A model generated the notes under the pieces. It did no database searches. It was not told the DNA's origin and saw only the letters and a program-made list of their open reading frames with translations. A DNA stretch of 64,000 nucleotides from positions 771,501 to 835,500 of the forward strand of contig NZ_CP044545.1 of NCBI RefSeq assembly GCF_008935075.1, read 5' to 3'. Position 1 is the first letter of the stretch; every line of letters begins with the position of its first letter. The DNA is from Pradoshia sp. D12 (GTDB lineage: Bacteria; Bacillota; Bacilli; Bacillales; Pradoshiaceae). The translations under genes were made by a program, and so were the position numbers. This document shows positions 1 to 8,641 of the stretch, piece after piece.

Positions 1-156
1 GGCTAAGGGCATTTATTTTACTTTCTCCTAGCTTTATGTTGATATTGTATAATGAAGATTACTATGATTGTCCAAAGAAGGAATATTATGATAGTGCTTT
101 AAAGGTATTTCTGATTGGTCATAACACATAACTGATACATAGAAAGGATGGTCCAA

Positions 157-768
157 TTGGAGTCTTGGATAATGGACTTGATGAATCAATTTGGTTATTG
201 GGGAGTGTTTCTCCTAATTGCTTTAGAAAATGTATTTCCTCCTATTCCGTCTGAAGTGATTTTAACGTTTGGAGGATATATGACACATGAAACTCAGTTA
301 ACGGTAGTTGGTGTCATATTGGTATCTACAATAGGTTCGGTTTCCGGTGCAATCATTTTATATTTCATTGGCCGATTGCTTGATGTCAGTCGTTTGGAAA
401 AAATAATTGATCGGTATGGGAAGATCCTTCGTCTTACAAAAGAAGACATTTATAAGGCTGATGCCTGGTTTGATAAGTATGGTATTTGGACAGTCTTATT
501 CTGCCGTCTAATTCCCTTAATTCGGAGCCTAATTTCTATTCCTGCAGGGATGTCCAATATGAATTTTCCATTATTCATTTTGTTTACAACAATAGGGACA
601 GTTGTCTGGAATACCATCCTGGTCAACCTGGGAGCAAGTGTGGGAGAAAATTGGCATGAGATTGTAAACTATATGGACACTTTCTCAAATGTAATCTATG
701 TCATACTCATTGTGCTATTTATCCTGTGTATTGTTTGGTATATTCGAAAAAGAAAAGAACGGAAGTAA
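157..768 (+). CDS. DedA/VTT-family membrane protein
   Basis: A 203-residue polytopic protein of the DedA (SNARE-associated/VTT) family, whose characterised members work in membrane homeostasis and undecaprenyl-phosphate or lipid translocation. The family signatures are visible: an early ENVFPPIPSE segment after the first helix, a GxxxG-rich second helix, and the FCRLIPLIRSLISIPAGM motif near residue 120, with hydrophobic segments to a basic C-terminus. The ATG nine bases upstream (148) sits directly against AGAAAGG, too close for a ribosome site. The in-frame TTG at 157 has a nine-base spacer and is preferred. It is a single gene followed by a terminator. The family call is firm; the transported lipid cannot be told from sequence. 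Confidence 0.88.
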   Translation: MESWIMDLMNQFGYWGVFLLIALENVFPPIPSEVILTFGGYMTHETQLTVVGVILVSTIGSVSGAIILYFIGRLLDVSRLEKIIDRYGKILRLTKEDIYKADAWFDKYGIWTVLFCRLIPLIRSLISIPAGMSNMNFPLFILFTTIGTVVWNTILVNLGASVGENWHEIVNYMDTFSNVIYVILIVLFILCIVWYIRKRKERK

Positions 769-772
769 ACTT

Positions 773-818
773 GAAAAGCCCATATTCTCCAGATGAAATG
801 GAGGACAAGGGCTTTTAT
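773..818 (+). terminator. Intrinsic terminator after the DedA gene
   Basis: AAAAGCCC pairs with GGGCTTTT around an inner CTCC/GGAG stem, followed by T-rich sequence. It lies between convergent genes and may serve both. Confidence 0.75.
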
Positions 819-1756
819 TATTTGTTTGGCATATAGTTTGTTAAAAATGAACTAACTTTTTCTTCATACAATGCTGGATTTATATCATAGGCATTGCCAT
901 GCTCTGCTTTCGGTACTGAATAGAGGTCTTTTTCTGATGGAGTAGCCTCATAAAGCTCATGTACCATTTCAACTGGAACAAAGGTATCAGCTTCACCATG
1001 GATATAGAGGATGGGTAAATTTGTCTTCTTGACCTGCTCGATAGCTGAAGCTTCTCCAAAAGAGTACCCTGCCCGGATTTTTGTTAACAAACTAGTAGTT
1101 TGGATAATTGGGAAGCTTGGAAGATGATACATTCTTTTCAATTGATAGGATAGAACATCTTTGGCAGACGTATATCCGCAATCGGCAATAATTGCTTTTA
1201 CTTGATTTGTCAGCTCTTCGCCGCTTGTCATTAAGACAGTAGATGCCCCCATCGAAACACCATGCAGGGCGATGTTTGAATCTTCTCCTTTACGATCGAT
1301 TATATAATCAATCCATTGAAGATAATCCTTGCGCTCTGGCCAACCAAAACCAATATAATCCCCTTCGCTAGCACCATGTCCACGCGCATCCGGCATAAGC
1401 ACATTATAATTTAAAGTTTCATGATAATATTTTGCGTATGCAGCCATATTCTTAGCCTTGCCTGCGTATCCATGCGCAATAATAACGGTTTGATTGGTTG
1501 GTTCATTAGCTTCCAAATAATAGCCTTTTAATTTCAGACCATCCATAGAAGTGATTGATACAGTCTCAAAGTTTGATTTGCTCATCCATGAAAGTGCCTG
1601 TTCCAGTAGAGAGTTGTCGGTTGAGACATCTAAATCTGGATTATCATCTAGAAAATCCTTATCAGAACGATAAACGGCTACTTTATAAAAGTAGAAGCTG
1701 GCTGCAGTCAGAATGGCTAGTATGAGTATGGTGATAATCGCAATCCACTTTTTCAT
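818..1756 (-). CDS. Membrane-anchored alpha/beta hydrolase (YqkD-like)
   Basis: A 312-residue serine hydrolase with one N-terminal membrane helix (about residues 4-24), so the catalytic domain is probably anchored outside the membrane. The fold is clear: oxyanion-side HGYAGKAKN, nucleophile elbow GVSMGAS, acid in HGEADTFVP and base in KAEHGNAY. The substrate is unknown; these proteins are usually annotated as generic hydrolases. The ATG used here has AGAAGG eight bases upstream; a GTG nine bases further upstream overlaps that site and is less likely. It is a monocistronic gene convergent with the DedA gene. Confidence 0.85.
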   Translation of the reverse strand: MKKWIAIITILILAILTAASFYFYKVAVYRSDKDFLDDNPDLDVSTDNSLLEQALSWMSKSNFETVSITSMDGLKLKGYYLEANEPTNQTVIIAHGYAGKAKNMAAYAKYYHETLNYNVLMPDARGHGASEGDYIGFGWPERKDYLQWIDYIIDRKGEDSNIALHGVSMGASTVLMTSGEELTNQVKAIIADCGYTSAKDVLSYQLKRMYHLPSFPIIQTTSLLTKIRAGYSFGEASAIEQVKKTNLPILYIHGEADTFVPVEMVHELYEATPSEKDLYSVPKAEHGNAYDINPALYEEKVSSFLTNYMPNK

Positions 1757-2039
1757 AGTCCACACCTTCTTCTAAGTTGTCATAACAACTATCATACATC
1801 GAAAGATGACTTTTTGGTATAAGGTTTCTTTATCTATAATTACCTCAATTATCTATAATGCAGTAAGGATTATGTACCAGTGCGCGACTGAATAAGTGGA
1901 AGACCTGTTTGAAGGAAAAAATTGAACGTTATCACAGATAGTAGATGTTAAATTTTCCATAAATAAAATGTTCAAACAACCTGTTAAAATATAGATATAC
2001 AATTTACAAGTCAAATAGGATTTTATAAAGGAACTGACA

Positions 2040-3257
2040 ATGACTCATACAGATAAATACCAACTACGACTTAAAGAATACTTAAAGCAAGCTGGCAATC
2101 CTTTGCTTATCAAATTACTCATCAATGGTTTAACAGTAGAAATGACATATCAAAATGGACTTCTTAATAAGGTAATCATGGTTGATCAAAACCATTTTGA
2201 AGTGGATGTAACTCAAGTGGTTCGAATCAGTGTAGATGTCCCTGACAAGATTTTGTTTAAGGGATTATTAAAGGTGAGGGCACATGTCATTCACACCTTC
2301 TCGGATTTTGAAAAGTTGAATCGAAATGGCCTGTATTTACATCATAAAGATTTAACGAAAAAAATACTCCAGCAGCAGATGGATTATGAGCAAAGAAAGC
2401 TAAGGGTCATTGTTTCAAATATTGTTGATATATTCGGCTTGGATAATGACAGTGGTTATAATGAGATTGAACAGGTAGAGTTTCTAAAGAATCAAGGATT
2501 TCACGTGGTCTATTATGAGCAAATTGAAAATAGTATTGAAGGAATTCATTTATTTTACGAGACTTTTATGGAGTATCACCGTCAAGAGATAGGCTATTCC
2601 GTATCAGGTCTGCAAATACTTTCTGCTGATTCACATGACTGCAACGAAGGGTTCATATTACCTTTTTCATCTGATGAAGCAATTTTAACAGTTGATGATA
2701 TTTGTCCTGAGGTAATTCCATCTGGAAGGATTGAGCCTATTGTCAGAATAAAAGCGATTGATCTAGCAGGAGAACGTTATTATTCCCTTCGGATGCATGG
2801 ATTCTCTTTAATCAAGTTAATGGATATTCGAATTGGCGACCAGGTTTTGATGTCGGATGTACAAACTATTATAGGGGTGGAAATAGAAAAACGGACAGGT
2901 ACAGAAACTTGCTTTGTCCTACCTGAATTTTGCCCTAATTGTGGGGATAAAGTAAAGAATGATGGTGAGCAACTATATTGTACAAATAGCGATTGCAGGA
3001 ATAAACCGGTATTCAATCGAGAGCAGCATGGAATAAAAGGTAAGACTGTGGTTATAACTGGTACACTTTCAATAAGAAGATATGATTTCAGGAAATTAAT
3101 TGAACAAGCTGGTGGAGTACTGGCGGGAGCGGTTACGAACCAAACAGATTACTTATTAATGGGGTCAAAAGGGGTAGGGACAGTCAAATATAGAAAGGCA
3201 AAATCTCTTAAAGTGCCTATCATAACGGAAGAACAATTTAGATTGATGATTGAATAG
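2040..3257 (+). CDS. LigA-like BRCT protein without ligase active site
   Basis: A 405-residue protein that aligns with NAD-dependent DNA ligase but cannot be one. Residues about 20-195 follow the adenylation domain, with every key motif changed: KxDG reads LLING (Leu27, Asn29), RGE reads RAH (80-82), and the DGVVIK motif reads SGLQIL (from Ser189). Residues 225-285 follow the OB fold (PSGRIEPIV, LAG, DIRIGD). A C4 zinc finger is intact (Cys298, 301, 314, 319), and the helix-hairpin-helix domain is missing before a good C-terminal BRCT domain (331-405). NAD-binding domain Ia is absent too. I infer a DNA-binding or scaffold role derived from LigA. Start ATG follows AAGGAA. Confidence 0.8.
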   Translation: MTHTDKYQLRLKEYLKQAGNPLLIKLLINGLTVEMTYQNGLLNKVIMVDQNHFEVDVTQVVRISVDVPDKILFKGLLKVRAHVIHTFSDFEKLNRNGLYLHHKDLTKKILQQQMDYEQRKLRVIVSNIVDIFGLDNDSGYNEIEQVEFLKNQGFHVVYYEQIENSIEGIHLFYETFMEYHRQEIGYSVSGLQILSADSHDCNEGFILPFSSDEAILTVDDICPEVIPSGRIEPIVRIKAIDLAGERYYSLRMHGFSLIKLMDIRIGDQVLMSDVQTIIGVEIEKRTGTETCFVLPEFCPNCGDKVKNDGEQLYCTNSDCRNKPVFNREQHGIKGKTVVITGTLSIRRYDFRKLIEQAGGVLAGAVTNQTDYLLMGSKGVGTVKYRKAKSLKVPIITEEQFRLMIE

Positions 3258-3263
3258 GTGAGG

Positions 3264-3290
3264 GACCAATGAAGCTCATTGGTCTCCTTT
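3264..3290. terminator. Bidirectional terminator
   Basis: A perfect nine-base stem GACCAATGA/TCATTGGTC with an AGC loop lies between the convergent BRCT-protein and CmpB-like genes, with T-rich sequence on the plus side. Confidence 0.7.
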
Positions 3291-3291
3291 A

Positions 3292-3702
3292 TTAATTTAT
3301 GCGAAGGTTTGAGTGATTTTTCTGGAATAACCAAGAGTGTAAACGCGGATATAGGATAATTCCAGCTATTGATAAAGGCAACCATAATAGAGCATAGGGT
3401 ACACAAATTTGTCCATAAAGATTAAAAGGAAGGGCACTATAATCCCATATAGATAGCTTTAGCCATATATTTAAAATAAGACCGGCGCATAGCTCTAGGA
3501 AGGTCACTAAAAGAGTACCTGCCAAAGCTTTCAGATACAGCGGGATCTTAATTAGAGTCAGGAACCCAAACAGAGTGAAGCAAATACCACCAAGCACCCC
3601 CATTGTCCAATGAGTATGTCCCCTCCATATTAGCTCTACTAACAAATAAAGAGCGCCGCCAATAATCCCAAGGTGTAAGGTTTTCATGAGAGTAAAAAAC
3701 AT
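3292..3702 (-). CDS. Small membrane protein of the CmpB-like (putative ABC transporter type IV) family
   Basis: A 136-residue protein with four hydrophobic segments. The C-terminal part (LCAGLILNIWLKLSIWDYS, then LPFNLYGQICVPYALLW) is the hallmark of the family annotated as putative ABC-transporter type IV/CmpB. No ATPase partner is nearby, so a transport role is not established. An upstream in-frame extension is open but overlaps the small gene before it; the ATG chosen here follows a perfect AGGAGG eight bases away. It probably forms a two-gene unit with the upstream YpzI-like gene, 40 bases apart. Confidence 0.75.
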   Translation of the reverse strand: MFFTLMKTLHLGIIGGALYLLVELIWRGHTHWTMGVLGGICFTLFGFLTLIKIPLYLKALAGTLLVTFLELCAGLILNIWLKLSIWDYSALPFNLYGQICVPYALLWLPLSIAGIILYPRLHSWLFQKNHSNLRIN

Positions 3703-3742
3703 TTGGACGCCTCCTGTGAAGAAGTTTATATAAGCTACAAGA

Positions 3743-3871
3743 TTATTGGTCTTTTCGTGCTTCATCAGCTGTGTCCAAACGCGTAGAACCATTATTATGT
3801 AGTGCTTGATCACGATCAGATTCAACGCGCTTGCTGTTTCTCAGCTTCTTTTCTTGTCGGTCTTTACCCAT
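3743..3871 (-). CDS. Small highly charged protein, YpzI-like
   Basis: A 42-residue hydrophilic protein beginning MGKDRQEKKLRNSKRVESDR, preceded by AAGGAG eight bases before the ATG. The GKDRQEKK start and RVESDRDQ segment match what I recall of the YpzI family of small Bacillus proteins of unknown function. It is probably cotranscribed with the CmpB-like gene downstream. The reading frame, ribosome site and family match make it a real gene; its role is unknown. Confidence 0.7.
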   Translation of the reverse strand: MGKDRQEKKLRNSKRVESDRDQALHNNGSTRLDTADEARKDQ

Positions 3872-4007
3872 ATTACTCACTCCTTTTCGTGGATTAAGCT
3901 TAGGGTAACCTTTCTTTGATTTTTCATTACTATTTTTAAAGGGAAAATATACAAGTACAAGTTAGGAGAAATCGTAGGAATAGGGATCGCTAATTTTTAT
4001 AAAAAAA

Positions 4008-4042
4008 GATAGGATTCTTGGGTTATCTCCAAGAATCCTATC
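4008..4042 (-). terminator. Terminator of the nucleoside transporter gene
   Basis: A long stem GATAGGATTCTTGG/CCAAGAATCCTATC is followed on the minus strand by a run of seven T. Confidence 0.88.
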
Positions 4043-4053
4043 CGAGGTAATTA

Positions 4054-5238
4054 TTAAATAAATAATCCTACAATTGTAGCAGACAAGATAGATGCCATTG
4101 TAGCTACGATGAATAGTTTGAAACCAAATGCGCTTACTTCTTTTGCTTTTGCACCATTGATCGCTTGGATAGATCCGCTAATGATACCAATAGAAGAGAA
4201 GTTAGCAAATGAAATTAAGAATGTGGAAATAACAGCAACTGCTTTCTCAGACATGTCAGCCATTAAAGGTTGGAATTGTAAAATCGCAGCAAATTCGTTT
4301 GCTAACAATTTTGTACCCATTACAGATCCAGCTGTGATCATTTCGCTTGCTGGAATACCCATAATGAAAGCGATTGGAGATAAGAGATATCCTACAATTG
4401 TAGTTAAATCAACTCCAACAATTCCGCCAACAATACCATTTAAAAGTCCTAGGATTGCTAAATATGCAACTAGCATTACAGCAACAATTACGACTACTTT
4501 TCCACCGTCTAATGCTCCGGCACCAATGGCTTCAAATACATTTTTTGTTTGAACCATATCGTTAATATCGATTTCAGTATCTTCCTTCGTTGCTTTAACT
4601 GGTGTCATGATGGAAGTAATGATTAATGCACTGAACATATTAAGGAAAATAGCGATTAATACAAATTTCGCAGGCAGCATTGTCATATAGGATGCAATCA
4701 ACGCTGCAGATACGCTTGCCATTGCTGATGTTGAAACAATAAATAGTCTGTTTGAATTTAGCTTACCAATTTGACTTTTAATTGCAAGAATTGCTTCTGA
4801 TTGACCGAAAAATATAGAGTTAACAGCATTGAAGCTTTCTACTTGAGGTAAACCAGTGATTTTTGAAATAAGTCCGCCAATATATTTGATAATATAAGGA
4901 AGAATTTTGTAATGTGTAAGTACAGATAATAATGCAGATGTAAAAATAACAGGCATTAAGACATTTACAAAGAATGGAGAACCTCCTTCAGGAATCCATC
5001 CACCAATTACGAATTCGATACCTTCCTGGGAGTAACTTAATAATTTATTGAACGCTCCAGCCACTGCATCAACTACCTTTAAACCGACAGTTGTACCTAG
5101 TAATAAGAAAGTTAGAACTAACTGGAAGCCAATCATGATGGCAACAGCTTTAAAATTGATATTCTTTTTATCATTGGAAAATAAATAGGAAATTCCTATT
5201 AGCAATGCGATTCCGAGAATACCGAGAATAATGCTCAT
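4054..5238 (-). CDS. nupC: Concentrative nucleoside transporter (NupC family)
   Basis: A 394-residue, roughly ten-helix cation-coupled nucleoside importer of the CNT family. Diagnostic segments are GGSPFFVNVLMPVIFTSAL, the FNAVNSIFFGQSEA stretch around residue 140 with the conserved GQSE, and a C-terminal half with FANFSSIGIISGSIQ. It would bring pyrimidine and possibly purine nucleosides into salvage. It stands alone with its own terminator, but a YeiL-like regulator lies 1.2 kb away across a HAD phosphatase gene. Family certain; exact paralogue (NupC or YutK type) not. Confidence 0.92.
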   Translation of the reverse strand: MSIILGILGIALLIGISYLFSNDKKNINFKAVAIMIGFQLVLTFLLLGTTVGLKVVDAVAGAFNKLLSYSQEGIEFVIGGWIPEGGSPFFVNVLMPVIFTSALLSVLTHYKILPYIIKYIGGLISKITGLPQVESFNAVNSIFFGQSEAILAIKSQIGKLNSNRLFIVSTSAMASVSAALIASYMTMLPAKFVLIAIFLNMFSALIITSIMTPVKATKEDTEIDINDMVQTKNVFEAIGAGALDGGKVVVIVAVMLVAYLAILGLLNGIVGGIVGVDLTTIVGYLLSPIAFIMGIPASEMITAGSVMGTKLLANEFAAILQFQPLMADMSEKAVAVISTFLISFANFSSIGIISGSIQAINGAKAKEVSAFGFKLFIVATMASILSATIVGLFI

Positions 5239-5495
5239 TAAAAAAACCTCTCAATCTTTTTATTTATTTACAATCATTTTGCTCAATGGCAATAAAAATA
5301 ACCATCAGCCTTGAAGAATTATACTTATATAACAAACTGACTTACAAGGACATATGTCCCAATAATGACTTTAAAATAAATATAAAAATTTTCTAAAAAG
5401 TGAGACCGATGATGGAAAATGCTTTGAATCATGTAAAAGAGGTAGAAGTCATTTATAATAAATTTATAAATAGCATCGAGGAGAGAGGGCATTAC

Positions 5496-6284
5496 ATGAT
5501 TAAATTAATAGCAACAGATATGGACGGCACATTTTTAGATGATCATAACCAATTCCCTGAGGATTTTTATGAAGTTTTTTATAAATTAAAAAAGAAAGGG
5601 ATTATTTTTGGAGCAGCCAGTGGGCGTCAATATTATAATCTTGTAGAGAGATTTCATGATATAAAAGAACAAATGCTATTTATTGCTGAGAATGGAACAT
5701 ATGTTGTATATAAAGGGGAAGAGTTATATTCTCATACACTAAACCTTGAAGAGGCAAGAAAATTTATAAAAATAGCAAGAACCATTGAGGGAGTACATAT
5801 CGTCCTTTGTGGGAAAAAAGCAGCCTATATTGAAAGGTCGGAACCAGAGGCACTTGCAGAAGTAAATAAATATTATGCCCGATGTGATTTGGTTGAAGAT
5901 TTAATGCTTGTAGAAGATGAGATTTTAAAGGTAAGCCTTCTTGATTTCAAGGGGGCTGAGCAAAACAGTGCAACCTTCTTTACTTCATTTAAAAAGGATT
6001 ATCAAGTGACGATCGGTGGCTATTTTTGGATGGATATTATGAATGCGGGTGCCAATAAAGGCATCGCCATAAAGCGAGTACAAGAGCTTTTAAATATACA
6101 CCATAATGAAACAATGGTATTCGGTGATTATTTAAATGACCTTGAAATGATGCAAAGTGCTTATTATAGCTTTGCGATGGGAAATGCCCATGATCAAATA
6201 AAGGACATAGCCAGATTTGAAACAAAAACAAATAATCAGTCAGGCGTGATCGAAACGATTAAAGAACATATACTGATTGCATAA
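5496..6284 (+). CDS. Cof-type HAD-IIB phosphatase
   Basis: A 262-residue cytoplasmic phosphatase of the Cof/HAD-IIB group acting on sugar phosphates, nucleotides or cofactors. Motif I DMDGT with nucleophile Asp, motif II GAASGR, the motif III lysine region (EILKVSLL) and motif IV FGDYLNDLEMM are all intact. A GTG start 96 bases upstream is open but has no ribosome site, whereas the ATG used here follows GAGGAGAGAGGG. Its position beside the nucleoside transporter suggests, without proving, a nucleotide or phosphosugar substrate. Confidence 0.88.
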   Translation: MIKLIATDMDGTFLDDHNQFPEDFYEVFYKLKKKGIIFGAASGRQYYNLVERFHDIKEQMLFIAENGTYVVYKGEELYSHTLNLEEARKFIKIARTIEGVHIVLCGKKAAYIERSEPEALAEVNKYYARCDLVEDLMLVEDEILKVSLLDFKGAEQNSATFFTSFKKDYQVTIGGYFWMDIMNAGANKGIAIKRVQELLNIHHNETMVFGDYLNDLEMMQSAYYSFAMGNAHDQIKDIARFETKTNNQSGVIETIKEHILIA

Positions 6285-6304
6285 TAATTTGATAGATTTA
6301 AAGT

Positions 6305-6340
6305 AGAGTGACTTTGGTAGAAAAGGTCACTCTTATTTTG
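6305..6340 (+). terminator. Terminator after the HAD gene
   Basis: AGAGTGAC/GTCACTCT stem followed by TTATTTT. Confidence 0.8.
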
Positions 6341-6462
6341 GTTGGAAATGATTATATATTTACCATCTCAAATATAAAAGCTATACTTCTACTCGTAATT
6401 CGTGATGGAATAGGGAAGATTACTGACAAACGAAGGTTAAATAATTGAAGGTGAAACATCTG

Positions 6463-7161
6463 ATGCAAAAAGCTGAAAGAGAGAAGTTCATTTTAAAGTA
6501 TCTAAAAAAATATGATATGTGCGAGATTTTTTCTGGCATTGATTTAAATGATATTGATGTTGTGCAAATAAAAAAAGGACAGTTGATTTGTTCTAAAGGC
6601 GATGAAATCAATGATATGTATTTTCTCGTTGAAGGAAAAGTTAAAATATATACCATAACCCCTGATGATAAACGCTTAATATTGCGGTTCCAAAAATCAT
6701 TAGGAATTATTGGCGATATTGAATATATACAAGGTACGCTTGTACTTCATACGATTGAAGCTAGTACTGATTGTCTGGTGTTAAAAATACCGTTTCATAC
6801 CATTAGACATACTGTAGGTAATGACGCAAGGTTTCTGTCATTTTTACTAGACGTGGTTACACGTAGATTTCGTGCTAAAACTGATGCAGCAACATTAAAT
6901 CTTTTATATCCTGTTGAAGTGAGATTAGCTAGTTTTTTATTATCAACAACTACAGATGGTGAGCGTCCGGTTTATCATGAAGAAGCTGTAGGTTCAAGTT
7001 TAAAGGATATTGCGGATATGGTTGGAACAAGCTACCGACATTTAAACCGTATAATAAAAACCCTTTGCAATGAGGATATAATCAGTAGATCGAATGGTAA
7101 ATTATTTGTTAAGGATCTCAATAGGCTAAAGGAAATAGCAAAAAATAATATTTATGAATAA
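6463..7161 (+). CDS. Crp/Fnr-family regulator, YeiL-like
   Basis: A 232-residue activator with an N-terminal cyclic-nucleotide-binding-type beta barrel (about residues 30-125, IKKGQLICSKGDEINDMYFLVEGK) and a C-terminal winged helix with recognition helix GTSYRHLNRIIKTL. That helix and the overall length match E. coli YeiL, which sits beside nucleoside transport and ribonucleoside hydrolase genes. The closeness to nupC is therefore suggestive. No Fnr-type N-terminal cysteine cluster is seen, so no iron-sulfur sensor is implied. Start ATG has GAAGGTG nine bases upstream; an earlier TTG overlaps that site. Confidence 0.82.
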   Translation: MQKAEREKFILKYLKKYDMCEIFSGIDLNDIDVVQIKKGQLICSKGDEINDMYFLVEGKVKIYTITPDDKRLILRFQKSLGIIGDIEYIQGTLVLHTIEASTDCLVLKIPFHTIRHTVGNDARFLSFLLDVVTRRFRAKTDAATLNLLYPVEVRLASFLLSTTTDGERPVYHEEAVGSSLKDIADMVGTSYRHLNRIIKTLCNEDIISRSNGKLFVKDLNRLKEIAKNNIYE

Positions 7162-7168
7162 TAAGTGA

Positions 7169-7202
7169 AGAGTATATTCAAATGAAATATACTCTTTTTT
7201 AT
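7169..7202 (+). terminator. Terminator after the YeiL-like gene
   Basis: AGAGTATATT/AATATACTCT stem followed by a run of T. Confidence 0.85.
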
Positions 7203-7488
7203 TTTTGAAAAGCATACATAAACATAAACAGGGAAACCTTGAAGCTTTAGCGTTAAGTAAAGATCGTGTGTATAATACCGAACATTTTTCCAGGAAGCAA
7301 TAGCAAAAAACGCCGTAATACTAACCGATTTAATGGAAGAGGAAGATTTAATAGGCCACAAATGAATACTCATATATTCGAACGGCTAATAAAGCCGGCC
7401 CTTCTGCATCAAGGACAGTATAGAAGAAATATTAGAGCACATACTAAAATAAAATGGGTAATTACCTTATGTAGTGGAGGTAGGAATG

Positions 7489-7671
7489 ATGACTGTTAAA
7501 GCAACAGTAAGGATATGCCTGGCAAATCTTGAAGGAATTGAAGCTAGTCTATCAATTTTAGCGTTAAATACAGAACAAAAAGAGACTGCTGCGGATTTGC
7601 ATCAGGCAATGTTGCTTGTTGGAGAGATTGTTACAGATATTAAAAAAAGAGTCGAAATATTAACAAGCTAA
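7489..7671 (+). CDS. DUF1657 small protein
   Basis: A 60-residue helical protein (MTVKATVRICLANLEGIEAS...) of the DUF1657 family, short proteins common in spore-former operons that also carry spoVAC-AD-AEb and DUF421 genes. GGAGG lies eight bases before the ATG. It ends 26 bases before the DUF421 gene and is clearly in the same operon. The spoVA genes usually found with this pair are absent here. Function is unknown; association with forespore or inner spore membrane is inferred from family context. Confidence 0.8.
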   Translation: MTVKATVRICLANLEGIEASLSILALNTEQKETAADLHQAMLLVGEIVTDIKKRVEILTS

Positions 7672-7697
7672 ACTCTTTATCATTCGGAGGATGTGTA

Positions 7698-8564
7698 TTG
7701 GAAATGCCAGAATGGTTAGATGTCATAGTAAGATCCGTTCTTTTTTTACTAATTTTATTCTTCATCACCAAAATACTCGGGAAAAAGCAAATAGCCCAGT
7801 TATCCATGTTTGAATATGTCACAGGAATAACAATAGGAAATATTGGAGCTGAAGTTGTGACAGGCCTGGATCAAAAAATCCATCTGGGAATCATTGCGAT
7901 TGTTGCAACAGCAGCTGTTCCTTATGTATCAGGCCGGATCACTCTAAAAAGCAAGAAGTTGCGTGACTTTGTTGATGGCAATGGTACTGTTTTAATGCAG
8001 GATGGTAAGGTTTTGGAAGGTAATTTAAAGAAAGAGAAAGTTACTACTGATGAATTACTAGAGATGTGTCGTAAGAATGGTGTTTTTGATATTTCAGAAG
8101 TAGATTATGCTGTATTAGAGGCAAACGGAGTATTGAATGTCCTATTGAAAAAAGAAAATAGACCATTAACAGCAAAAGACTTGAATATGAAGGTTCCAAA
8201 AGAAAGAGAGCCACAAACGGTTATAATGGATGGAGTAATCTTATCTGAACCACTTATACGGATTGGCAAAAATCAGTCATGGCTGAACAATGAATTAGCT
8301 AAAATGAATGTGACATTGGATAATGTATTCATCGGACAAGTAAATACATATGGTGAACTAACAGTCGATTTGTTCGACGATAAGATTCGTGTTCCATCTC
8401 CTCAGGAAAGACCCCTATTATATGCCACGATGAAAAAATGCCAGGCAGATTTAGAATTATTAGCACTATCATCAGATGACAATGAAGCAAAACAGATGTA
8501 TCTAAAAAATAGAAAAAAAATGCAGAAAGCAGTTAAAAAGGTCGCCTATATATTAAAGCATTAA
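7698..8564 (+). CDS. DUF421 membrane protein, YetF-like
   Basis: A 288-residue YetF/DUF421 protein with three N-terminal membrane helices (about 9-27, 38-57, 62-82) and a cytoplasmic domain carrying two related beta-rich repeats, each with the D-G-x-V/I-L motif (NGTVLMQDGKVLEGN, PQTVIMDGVILSE). Members are spore-membrane or general membrane proteins of uncertain biochemical role. The TTG start is seven bases after CGGAGG, better placed than the ATG two codons later. It is the second gene of an operon with DUF1657. Confidence 0.9.
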   Translation: MEMPEWLDVIVRSVLFLLILFFITKILGKKQIAQLSMFEYVTGITIGNIGAEVVTGLDQKIHLGIIAIVATAAVPYVSGRITLKSKKLRDFVDGNGTVLMQDGKVLEGNLKKEKVTTDELLEMCRKNGVFDISEVDYAVLEANGVLNVLLKKENRPLTAKDLNMKVPKEREPQTVIMDGVILSEPLIRIGKNQSWLNNELAKMNVTLDNVFIGQVNTYGELTVDLFDDKIRVPSPQERPLLYATMKKCQADLELLALSSDDNEAKQMYLKNRKKMQKAVKKVAYILKH

Positions 8565-8566
8565 GG

Positions 8567-8605
8567 ACAAGGGACATCCAAAACGGAAGTCCCTTGTTTT
8601 ATTTT
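8567..8605 (+). terminator. Terminator after the DUF421 gene
   Basis: ACAAGGGAC/GTCCCTTGT stem followed by TTTATTTTT. Confidence 0.85.
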
Positions 8606-8641
8606 TGATATATTTTACAATAAATGTGAAGGGGGAGGGTA

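Noticed and set aside
4109-4552. 147-residue plus-strand frame
   Set aside because: Lies wholly antisense inside the clear nucleoside transporter gene, with compositional bias typical of a reverse-strand shadow and no ribosome site.
7266-7499. 77-residue frame before the DUF1657 gene
   Set aside because: No ribosome site, odd basic composition, overlaps the real DUF1657 start in another frame.
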